This document shows positions 7,210 through 12,989 of a stretch of 25,070 nucleotides of DNA, piece after piece (positions within the stretch are counted from its first letter, which is position 1; each line of letters begins with the position of its first letter). This DNA comes from CALWOS01 sp963595735 (GTDB lineage: Bacteria; Bacillota; Clostridia; Oscillospirales; Oscillospiraceae), in contig CAVBJJ010000028.1 in NCBI GenBank assembly GCA_963595735.1, positions 1 through 25,070 on the forward strand. The letters run 5' to 3'. The position numbers and the translations under genes are program-made. Under the pieces are notes generated by a model, which saw only the letters and a list, made by a program, of their open reading frames with translations, had not been told where the DNA came from and did not search any database.

Positions 7210-7228
7210 CAGCTGCGGGAAGATTTCA

Positions 7229-7257
7229 CTTTCTTTTTTTGCGTTTTGTGCTATAAT
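7229..7257 (+). promoter_or_regulatory. Promoter of the aminotransferase gene
   Basis: A consensus TATAAT (7252-7257) stands 40 bases before the start codon. The sequence 17 bases upstream (CTTTCT) is a poor -35. Confidence 0.5.
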
Positions 7258-7297
7258 ATAGCGGAAATACATCTGCACAGCAGGGAGAGAAGAAACA

Positions 7298-8467
7298 ATG
7301 CAGCAAGCAAAACGCATGGAACAATTTGGGGAGGGCGTGTTTACCACCCTGAAGGATATCAAAAACCGCCGTCTGGCGGAGGGGAAATATGTCTGTGACC
7401 TGAGCATTGGTGCGCCAAATATCCCGCCGTCCGAACCGATTCGCCGGAAGCTGGCGGAGGCGGTAATGGATCCGAAGCAGTATATCTACGCCATTTCGGA
7501 CACAACAGAATTGCAGCGGGCGGTGGCGAACTGGTACCAGCGGCGCTACGGGGTGACGCTCGACCCGGCGACAGAGGTCACATCTCTGCTGGGCAGCCAG
7601 GAAGGGCTGAGCCATATTGCGCTGGCCTTTGCCGACCCCGGAGATTATATTCTGGTGCCGGATCCCTGCTATCCGGTGTTTGCCGATGGTCCGCGGATCG
7701 CCGGGGCAAAGCTGCACCATATGCCCATGCGTCCGGAAAACAATTTTCTGATCGATCTGACAGAGATCCCCACGGAGGTGGCCAAGGCGGCCAAAATGAT
7801 GACGGTGTCCTATCCCAACAACCCCACCTGTGCCCTGGCGCCGGACAGCTTTTATCGGGAGCTGATCGCCTTTGCCCGGGAATTTGACATTATGGTACTT
7901 CATGACAATGCCTACAGCGAGCTGGTGTTTGACGGCGCGACCTGCGGCAGCTTCCTGCGCTTTGACGGCGCAAAGGAGGTGGGTGTGGAGTTCAACAGCC
8001 TTTCCAAGACTTATGGCATGGCCGGCGCCCGGGTGGGCTTCTGTCTGGGAAACCCGGAGGTGGTGCAGGCGGTGAAGACCCTCAAGTCCAATATGGATTA
8101 CGGCATCTTCCTACCCATCCAGCAGGCGGCCGTGGAGGCGATCAGCGGCGACCAAAGCTGCGTGACGGAGACCTGTGCGGCGTATCAGGCGCGGCGGGAC
8201 GCCCTGTGCGAGAGCTTTGGTGCGGTGGGCTGGCATATTCCGCCAAGTCCGGGGACGATGTTCGCCTGGGCGCCTATTCCGGCCGGATTTTCCGGCAGCC
8301 AGGACTTTGTGATGCAGCTGGTGGAGCAGGCCGGGGTGCTGGTCACGCCGGGGAATGCCTTTGGCCCCGGCGGCGAGGGCTATGTGCGCATTGCGCTGGT
8401 GCAGGACGAAGCCGAACTGAAGCGGGCGGCGGAGGCCATCCGGGAAAGCGGCATTTTGCAGGGCTGA
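7298..8467 (+). CDS. Class I/II pyridoxal-phosphate aminotransferase (DapL-like)
   Basis: The 389-residue fold-type I PLP enzyme has every core residue visible: N175 in SYPNNPT, D203 in LHDNAY, the Schiff-base lysine K237 in NSLSKTYGMAGARVGF and an arginine in the C-terminal GYVRIAL that would hold the substrate carboxylate. Overall it resembles the group annotated as LL-diaminopimelate aminotransferase or broad alanine/aspartate aminotransferases in Clostridia. DapL makes LL-diaminopimelate for lysine and peptidoglycan in one step from tetrahydrodipicolinate, but no lysine-pathway gene is near and related paralogues have other amino donors, so the substrate is not fixed. The ATG follows GGGAGAG at 7 bases. 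It is a single-gene unit with its own promoter and a terminator 16 bases after the stop. Confidence 0.85.
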   Translation: MQQAKRMEQFGEGVFTTLKDIKNRRLAEGKYVCDLSIGAPNIPPSEPIRRKLAEAVMDPKQYIYAISDTTELQRAVANWYQRRYGVTLDPATEVTSLLGSQEGLSHIALAFADPGDYILVPDPCYPVFADGPRIAGAKLHHMPMRPENNFLIDLTEIPTEVAKAAKMMTVSYPNNPTCALAPDSFYRELIAFAREFDIMVLHDNAYSELVFDGATCGSFLRFDGAKEVGVEFNSLSKTYGMAGARVGFCLGNPEVVQAVKTLKSNMDYGIFLPIQQAAVEAISGDQSCVTETCAAYQARRDALCESFGAVGWHIPPSPGTMFAWAPIPAGFSGSQDFVMQLVEQAGVLVTPGNAFGPGGEGYVRIALVQDEAELKRAAEAIRESGILQG

Positions 8468-8482
8468 ATATCGAATGATACG

Positions 8483-8519
8483 AAAAAATCCGACAGCGTT
8501 TTTGCTGCCGGATTTTTTT
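8483..8519. terminator. Intrinsic terminator after the aminotransferase gene
   Basis: ATCCG-A-CAGC pairs with GCTG-C-CGGAT with a single mismatch. It is flanked by six A before and seven T after, and ends the aminotransferase transcript just before the metal operon promoter. Confidence 0.9.
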
Positions 8520-8530
8520 CAAATTCCCCC

Positions 8531-8559
8531 TTGACAAGCGGGGGAGAGAGTGGTATATT
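8531..8559 (+). promoter_or_regulatory. Metal-efflux operon promoter
   Basis: A consensus TTGACA and TATATT are separated by exactly 17 bases, so the promoter should be strong when not repressed. Predicted transcription starts near 8566, inside the adjacent operator. Confidence 0.85.
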
Positions 8560-8563
8560 CTGC

Positions 8564-8587
8564 TTGAACGATGAAACGATTGTTCAA
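8564..8587 (+). promoter_or_regulatory. ArsR/SmtB-type operator over the transcription start
   Basis: The inverted repeat TTGAAC (8564-8569) and GTTCAA (8582-8587) is perfect and 12 bases apart. Inward, TGAACGAT matches the complement of ATTGTTCA at 7 of 8 positions. Size and sequence resemble CadC/SmtB operators, and its place directly after the -10 suits repression by the ArsR-family protein encoded at the end of the operon. Confidence 0.75.
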
Positions 8588-8619
8588 ATGAATGAATTTC
8601 AAAAAGGAGTAGAAAAATC

Positions 8620-8838
8620 ATGAAAAAGACTTACAAGATCGAAGTGGACTGCGCCAACTGCGCCAACAAGATGGAGGAGGCTACCCGGAAGACTGCCGGC
8701 GTCAAGGAGGCAACGGTCAATTTCATGGCACAGAAGATGATCGTGGAGTTTGAAGACGGCGCGGATGTCCCCGCGGTCATGCAGAATGTTCTGACCAACT
8801 GCAAAAAGGTCGAGGACGACTGCGAGATCTTCATGTAA
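8620..8838 (+). CDS. Free-standing heavy-metal-associated (HMA) domain protein
   Basis: This 72-residue cytosolic protein is a single HMA ferredoxin-like fold with the metal-binding loop VDCANC (C11, C14). Copper proteins usually have GMTCxxC; the aspartate directly before the first cysteine is typical of Zn/Cd/Pb-binding domains of ZntA-type pumps. Two extra cysteines, C61 and C68, lie near the C-terminus. The downstream P-type ATPase lacks an N-terminal HMA domain, so this protein probably acts as its separate metal-delivery or sensing domain. AGGAG lies 10 bases before the ATG. The gap to the ATPase gene is 58 bases. Copper delivery remains possible but is less likely. Confidence 0.85.
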   Translation: MKKTYKIEVDCANCANKMEEATRKTAGVKEATVNFMAQKMIVEFEDGADVPAVMQNVLTNCKKVEDDCEIFM

Positions 8839-8896
8839 TCGCTTTTTTGCGTAAGATCCTTTCCCCGAACACACCGGAGTTTGACAGGAGGGCGTC

Positions 8897-10777
8897 ATGA
8901 ACAAGAAACAGAAAAAGGTGCTGCGGCGGATTATAATCGCGCTTGTGCTGATGGTTGTGCTGAAGCTCATCCTGCGTGTGGTTTCGGTCAACCACTGGGT
9001 GGAGCTGGGCCTGTATCTGATCCCATATCTGATTATCGGATATGATATTCTGATCAAGGCGGGCAAGGGCGTAAAAAACCTGCAGCCCTTTGACGAGAAC
9101 TTTTTGATGGCGGTCGCGACAGTAGGCGCGATCGTGCTGGGCGAATACACCGAGAGCGCGGCGGTTATGCTGTTTTACCAGGTGGGCGAGCTGTTCCAGA
9201 GCTATGCTGTGGGCAAGAGCCGGAAGAATATCACCCAGCTGATGGATATTCGTCCGGACTATGCCAACATCGAAACAGAAGACGGCAAGCTGGAGCGGGT
9301 CGATCCGGAAGAAGTGAGCATTGGTACGGTGATCGTGGTGCAGCCCGGGGAGAAAATCCCCATTGACGGCGTTGTTGTCGAGGGCGGCAGCACGCTGGAC
9401 ACCGCGGCGCTGACCGGTGAGAGCGTACCCCGGAGCGTTTCCAACGGGGACGAGGTCATCAGCGGCTGCATCAACCTGACCGGGCTGCTGAAGATCCGTA
9501 CCGAGCGGGAGTTCGGCGAGTCTACCGTGTCCAAGATTCTGGAGCTGGTGGAAAATGCAAGTTCCCGCAAGTCCCGGTCGGAGGATTTCATTGCCCGGTT
9601 TGCCCGGATCTACACCCCGGTGGTGTGCTATGCGGCTCTGGCTGTGGCGGTGATCCCCAGCATCGTGGGTGCGGCCACAGGCAACGGAGCCAATGCGGGA
9701 CAGTGGATCTATCGTGCGCTGACCTTCCTGGTCATCAGCTGCCCCTGCGCGCTGGTCATCAGCATTCCGTTGAGCTTCTTTGGCGGTATCGGCGGCGCGA
9801 GCAATGCCGGTGTTCTGGTAAAGGGTTCCAACTATATGGAAACGCTTTCTCAGGTCAAATGCGTGGTGTTCGATAAAACTGGTACGCTGACGCAAGGCGT
9901 GTTCCGGGTTTCGGGCGTTTATCACAACACGATGGAGCGGGAAAAGCTTTTGGAATACGCCGCGTTGGCGGAGAGTTTTTCCACTCACCCGATCAGCAAG
10001 AGCTTGCAGGAGGCCTACGGAAAGCCCATTGACAAAACACGGGTGACGGATGTGCAGGAGATCAGCGGCCACGGTGTTACCGCTAAAGTGGACGGCATCC
10101 CGGTGGCAGCCGGCAACCAGAAGCTGATGCAGAAGCTGGGGCTGGAAAGCGCCCCTTGTGACCAGATCGGCACGGTGGTGCATCTGGCGGTGAACGGCGC
10201 TTATGCCGGACAAATCGTCATCTCCGATGTGATCAAGCCCACGGCGGCGGCAGCGGTGAAAAGTTTGCGCAAGGCCGGCGTGAAAAAGACGGTCATGCTC
10301 ACCGGCGACACGGCAAGCGTAGCAGAAAAGGTGGCTGGCGAGCTGGGTATTGATGAGGTACACAGCGAGCTGCTGCCCGGCGACAAGGTGCAGTGGGTGG
10401 AAAAGCTGCTGGCAGAAAGCAACGGACGGGAAAAACTGGCCTTTGTGGGAGATGGCATCAACGATGCGCCGGTGCTCTCTCGCGCGGATGTGGGCATTGC
10501 CATGGGCGGCATGGGTTCGGATGCGGCCATCGAAGCGGCGGATATCGTGCTGATGGACGATGACCCTGCAAAAATCTCCAAGGCGATTCGGATTTCCCGG
10601 AAGTGCATCGGTATTGTGTATCAGAACATTTACTTCGCCATAGGTGTAAAGGTGCTTTGCCTGATCCTGGGTGCTTTGGGTATTGCCAATATGTGGGTCG
10701 CGATTTTTGCGGATGTAGGCGTTATGGTTCTGGCAGTGCTCAACGCCATTCGCGCCCTGTATGTAAAAAACCTGTGA
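8897..10777 (+). CDS. P1B-type heavy-metal ATPase, Zn/Cd/Pb type (CadA/ZntA-like)
   Basis: The 626-residue membrane pump exports metal ions using ATP. The motifs in order are the actuator TGES (173-176), the metal-binding SCPCAL with C282 and C284, phosphorylated D326 in DKTGT, the HP locus of the ATP-binding domain (H364, P365) and the hinge GDGINDAP (from G518). K585 and the DVG motif (D606, G608) in the last two membrane helices are the P1B-2 signature of Zn2+/Cd2+/Pb2+ pumps; Cu+ pumps have N/Y and MxxS there. The N-terminus begins with a short basic segment and goes straight into membrane helices, so no metal-binding domain is present. AGGAGG lies 6 bases before the ATG. It sits in the operon between the HMA protein and the repressor. 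Confidence 0.93.
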   Translation: MNKKQKKVLRRIIIALVLMVVLKLILRVVSVNHWVELGLYLIPYLIIGYDILIKAGKGVKNLQPFDENFLMAVATVGAIVLGEYTESAAVMLFYQVGELFQSYAVGKSRKNITQLMDIRPDYANIETEDGKLERVDPEEVSIGTVIVVQPGEKIPIDGVVVEGGSTLDTAALTGESVPRSVSNGDEVISGCINLTGLLKIRTEREFGESTVSKILELVENASSRKSRSEDFIARFARIYTPVVCYAALAVAVIPSIVGAATGNGANAGQWIYRALTFLVISCPCALVISIPLSFFGGIGGASNAGVLVKGSNYMETLSQVKCVVFDKTGTLTQGVFRVSGVYHNTMEREKLLEYAALAESFSTHPISKSLQEAYGKPIDKTRVTDVQEISGHGVTAKVDGIPVAAGNQKLMQKLGLESAPCDQIGTVVHLAVNGAYAGQIVISDVIKPTAAAAVKSLRKAGVKKTVMLTGDTASVAEKVAGELGIDEVHSELLPGDKVQWVEKLLAESNGREKLAFVGDGINDAPVLSRADVGIAMGGMGSDAAIEAADIVLMDDDPAKISKAIRISRKCIGIVYQNIYFAIGVKVLCLILGALGIANMWVAIFADVGVMVLAVLNAIRALYVKNL

Positions 10778-10801
10778 CAAGGGCGAAAAATGTGGTATAC
10801 T
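10773..10801 (+). promoter_or_regulatory. Possible internal promoter for the ArsR-family gene
   Basis: TGTGAC and TATACT are separated by 17 bases, and TGG precedes the -10, making it extended. It overlaps the ATPase stop codon and could give low constitutive expression of the repressor. Confidence 0.4.
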
Positions 10802-10829
10802 CAAAAGAAAAAGGAGGCGAACAGGATAG

Positions 10830-11195
10830 ATGAAACAAAGTGACGCTGAGGTGGAATGCTGCGACATTCCGGAGGTGCACGAGGATCTGCTGCGCAATGT
10901 GGTGGAGCAAATGCCGCCGGAAAGCGATCTATATGATCTGGCGGAACTGTTCAAAATGTTTGGAGACTCCACCCGGATCCGTATTCTGTTCGTGCTGTTT
11001 GAGGCGGATGTGTGTGTGTGCGATCTGGCCGCAGCTCTGAACATGACCCCGTCTGCAATCTCGCACCAATTAAAGCTGCTGAAAAACAGCCGTCTGGTCA
11101 AGAGTCGCAGGGAGGGAAAAAGCGTGTTTTACTCCCTGGCGGATGACCATGTGCGCACGATCGTCCGGGAGGGCATGGAGCATATCGAGGAATGA
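10830..11195 (+). CDS. ArsR/SmtB-family metal-responsive repressor (CadC-like)
   Basis: The 121-residue winged-helix repressor has its recognition helix in TPSAISHQLKLLKNSRLV (73-90) and a wing at REGKSVFYSL. Two metal sites can be read. C10 and C11 near the N-terminus with C62 and C64 (DVCVCDL) fit the Cd/Pb-sensing alpha-3N site of CadC. D105, H107, H118 and E121 reproduce the spacing of the Zn-sensing alpha-5 site of SmtB (D104, H106, H117, E120). Metal binding should release it from the operator at 8564-8587 and switch on the efflux operon. AGGAGG lies 12 bases upstream of the ATG, with AGGA closer. It is the last gene of the operon, followed after 5 bases by a terminator. Confidence 0.92.
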   Translation: MKQSDAEVECCDIPEVHEDLLRNVVEQMPPESDLYDLAELFKMFGDSTRIRILFVLFEADVCVCDLAAALNMTPSAISHQLKLLKNSRLVKSRREGKSVFYSLADDHVRTIVREGMEHIEE

Positions 11196-11200
11196 TAGAC

Positions 11201-11231
11201 AAAGGCCGCGGCGATTGCCGCGGCCTTTGTT
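11201..11231. terminator. Bidirectional terminator after the metal operon
   Basis: A perfect 12-bp stem (AAAGGCCGCGGC with its complement) has a GATT loop and is followed on the plus strand by TTTGTTTG. It lies between convergent genes and probably also serves the minus-strand SLH gene. Confidence 0.85.
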
Positions 11232-11252
11232 TGTGTTATGAAGAAAAATGTG

Positions 11253-12389
11253 TTAGCTGAGGTACAAATCGACCAGGTAGGGACGAACCCAGCCGTTCAA
11301 ATAAGAGGTGCTGTATGCGTCCTGGGATACGATTTTGAGCTGTTCATACTGCCCAATGGCAAGGGAGAAAGAAATGGGCTTTGCCCCTTTTACGATATCC
11401 CCGGAGTCAAAGAGCAGATTGTCGTCGCCATAGATGTGGATCCACCCGGCACGCTCCGCGTTCTTATGACTTTGCGAGAGAACTACGGTGCCGGAAAGGG
11501 TCGTGTACTGGTGATTGACATAGTAGACTGCGCTGCCCTCTGGTGTGGCACCGCTGCCCTTGCCGACGATGCAATAGGAGTTACTGTACTCGTTTCCGCA
11601 GTTGTCCCGGAATGGAGATTCGCTCTGATAGGTGAAATAGTGGATCGTGTTGGAATACATGGGGCGGAGTTTGCCCAGCGGGGTGGCGTCTGCGTTGCTG
11701 CTCAGAGTGATGTTTTGGCGCAGATCAGAAATCGCCATACGAGTCACGATGGCGGCTGCCTCCACACGCAGGATCGTGGAGTTGGGGTAAAAGGTGCCGG
11801 AGGCATCTGAGCCGGTCAGGATGCCGGCACGATATAGGCGATAGATCGCCGGGGCGGCACTGGCGTTGGAGGAAACATCCGGGATAGCGTTGGCCGCGAT
11901 CGTGTTGATGGGCTGCAGCGCGGCATCGGGGAAAGCGGCGGAGAGAATCTCGGCAAACTCCGCTCTGGTGGCGGTGCGGTCATAGTCGCTGTAACTGCGC
12001 GGTAAGAGATTGTTTGCCTTTGCATAGTCCACATAGACCTGATACCAGGTGGGGCCGCTTTGCACAAAGCTGTCTTCTCCGGTGTGATAGATGCTGTGGA
12101 GGCGGCAGGCCAGGGCGAGGGTCTCTGCCAGGGTGATGTTGCTGTTGATATTGAAGTGGTGCTTGCAGGTGCCGTACATCAGACCATAGTTGTAGGCGGT
12201 CTTTACATTTTCGTAGTACCAGTCTGTTTGGGCTACATCCGCGAAATTGTTCGCATAGCTTTGACTTGCCTTGAAGTTGTGCAGACCGGCGGAGCCGGAG
12301 CTGGCGGCCGCAGCGCCAACGGAGCAGAACAGGGTCATCAGAATGCTGACGGTCAGCAGCAGTGCTGGGATTTTTCCTTTTTTGTGCAT
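11253..12389 (-). CDS. Secreted SLH-domain protein with a C-terminal beta-rich (NPCBM-like) domain
   Basis: The protein has 378 residues. A signal peptide (1-28, cut in the Ala-rich AAAAS region) precedes three SLH-like repeats at about 48-104, 113-155 and 168-222, with FADV, ITLAE, TRAEF, IPDV and ILRVEAAAIV as anchor phrases. SLH repeats bind pyruvylated cell-wall polymers, so the protein is probably displayed on the cell wall. Residues 285-378 form a separate domain (YYVNHQYTTLSGTVVLS...IHIYGDDNLLFDSG...LKIV) resembling the NPCBM carbohydrate-binding beta sandwich. No catalytic domain is present. The ATG at 12389 follows AGGGGGG by about 7 bases and starts the signal peptide; the longer frame upstream covers the promoter. 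The binding target is unknown. Confidence 0.85.
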   Translation of the reverse strand: MHKKGKIPALLLTVSILMTLFCSVGAAAASSGSAGLHNFKASQSYANNFADVAQTDWYYENVKTAYNYGLMYGTCKHHFNINSNITLAETLALACRLHSIYHTGEDSFVQSGPTWYQVYVDYAKANNLLPRSYSDYDRTATRAEFAEILSAAFPDAALQPINTIAANAIPDVSSNASAAPAIYRLYRAGILTGSDASGTFYPNSTILRVEAAAIVTRMAISDLRQNITLSSNADATPLGKLRPMYSNTIHYFTYQSESPFRDNCGNEYSNSYCIVGKGSGATPEGSAVYYVNHQYTTLSGTVVLSQSHKNAERAGWIHIYGDDNLLFDSGDIVKGAKPISFSLAIGQYEQLKIVSQDAYSTSYLNGWVRPYLVDLYLS

Positions 12390-12420
12390 GGTGTGTCCCC
12401 CCTTTATAATATGTATCACC

Positions 12421-12449
12421 ATTATACCGGATATGTTCCGGTTCGTCAA
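12421..12449 (-). promoter_or_regulatory. Promoter of the SLH gene with an inverted repeat in the spacer
   Basis: On the minus strand TTGACG and TATAAT are separated by 17 bases. The spacer holds CCGGA-ACATA-TCCGG, a perfect 5-bp inverted repeat that could be an operator. The start codon is about 32 bases downstream of the -10. Confidence 0.8.
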
Positions 12450-12458
12450 TCAAAGGAA

Positions 12459-12488
12459 AAGCGCCGGGGCGATCCCGCCGCGGCGCTT
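12459..12488 (-). terminator. Possible secondary terminator hairpin
   Basis: AAGCGCCG pairs with CGGCGCTT around a 14-base GC-rich loop. On the minus strand it is followed by TTTTCCTTT. It could catch read-through from the tRNA gene before the SLH promoter. Confidence 0.45.
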
Positions 12489-12523
12489 GGTTGATGCGTT
12501 ATGGAAAATAAGAATGAAAAAGT

Positions 12524-12560
12524 AAAAATCGGCAAACCTCTGATGAGATTTGCCGATTTT
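12524..12560 (-). terminator. Terminator of the tRNA-Leu gene
   Basis: A long stem (AAAATCGGCAAA with TTTGCCGATTTT, plus CTC/GAG after one mismatch) begins directly at the CCA end of the tRNA. On the minus strand it ends in a T-run. Confidence 0.85.
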
Positions 12561-12645
12561 TGGTGCGAGAGAGGAGACTTGAACTCCCACGTCAGTTGAC
12601 ACACGCACCTCAAACGTGCCTGTCTACCGATTCCAGCACTCTCGC
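12561..12645 (-). tRNA. tRNA-Leu, anticodon GAG
   Basis: The 85-base class II tRNA includes an encoded CCA. The acceptor stem GCGAGAG/CTCTCGC is perfect and the discriminator base is A, as expected for leucine. The anticodon stem CACGT/GCGTG encloses the loop TTGAGGT, giving anticodon GAG (complement of 12609-12611), which reads CUC and CUU. A long variable arm and the T-loop TTCAAGT are present. It is a single-tRNA unit with its own promoter (12680-12707) and terminator. Confidence 0.95.
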
Positions 12646-12679
12646 AGGCCACCGCCCGATATTTCAGACGGCAAAAAAC

Positions 12680-12707
12680 ATTATAGCAGAAACCGTAAAT
12701 TTGTCAA
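12680..12707 (-). promoter_or_regulatory. tRNA-Leu promoter
   Basis: On the minus strand TTGACA and TATAAT, both consensus, are separated by 16 bases, about 35 bases before the tRNA. This is a strong promoter, as expected for a stable RNA gene. Confidence 0.85.
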
Positions 12708-12745
12708 GCTGGATTTTGCAAAAAGCGAAAAAATCCATAAAAATG

Positions 12746-12770
12746 AAAAAAACGGCAGGAAAAACCTGCC
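12746..12770 (-). terminator. Minus-strand intrinsic terminator upstream of the tRNA promoter
   Basis: GGCAGG-AAAAA-CCTGCC (12754-12770) is followed on the minus strand by GTTTTTTTC, a seven-T run. No annotated minus-strand gene lies to its right, so it either insulates the tRNA promoter or ends an antisense transcript from the rpoB leader region. Confidence 0.7.
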
Positions 12771-12799
12771 ACACACGGGAGAATTCGTGCAAAATACCG

Positions 12800-12829
12800 T
12801 TGACAAATGCAAAAAGCAAATGCTACAAT
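12800..12829 (+). promoter_or_regulatory. rpoB-rpoC promoter
   Basis: A consensus TTGACA and TACAAT are separated by 18 bases, with TGC before the -10. Transcription should start near 12836 and leave a leader of about 150 bases. Confidence 0.8.
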
Positions 12830-12864
12830 AAGTTACTATGCTATGTCATACGCAAAAAGCACAC

Positions 12865-12923
12865 TGCTCACTTGAACTGAGCACATTGTAGCAGAGCTTC
12901 CGTGAAAAAGCAATGGCTTTTTT
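12865..12923 (+). other. Structured rpoB leader with a terminator-like hairpin
   Basis: The hairpin TGCTCA-N7-TGAGCA (12865-12883) is followed by AAAAAGC-AATG-GCTTTTT (12905-12922) and a further T. The second element resembles a weak intrinsic terminator, and TTCC/GGGAA can extend its stem. Because CTGCT (12864-12868) can also pair with AGCAG (12890-12894), alternative folds exist. The arrangement suggests attenuation of rpoBC, but this is inference. Confidence 0.4.
12885..12913 (-). promoter_or_regulatory. Possible antisense promoter in the rpoB leader
   Basis: On the minus strand TTGCTT and TACAAT are separated by 17 bases, with TGC before the -10. The nine bases TGCTACAAT are identical to those at the rpoB -10 in inverted orientation. 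A transcript would run leftward from near 12878 to the terminator at 12746-12770. Confidence 0.3.
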
Positions 12924-12989
12924 ATGGGAAATGAACTTTCTAACAACTGCCCCAAGCGTATCATAAATTTTATGCAAGGAGATGGTCAG

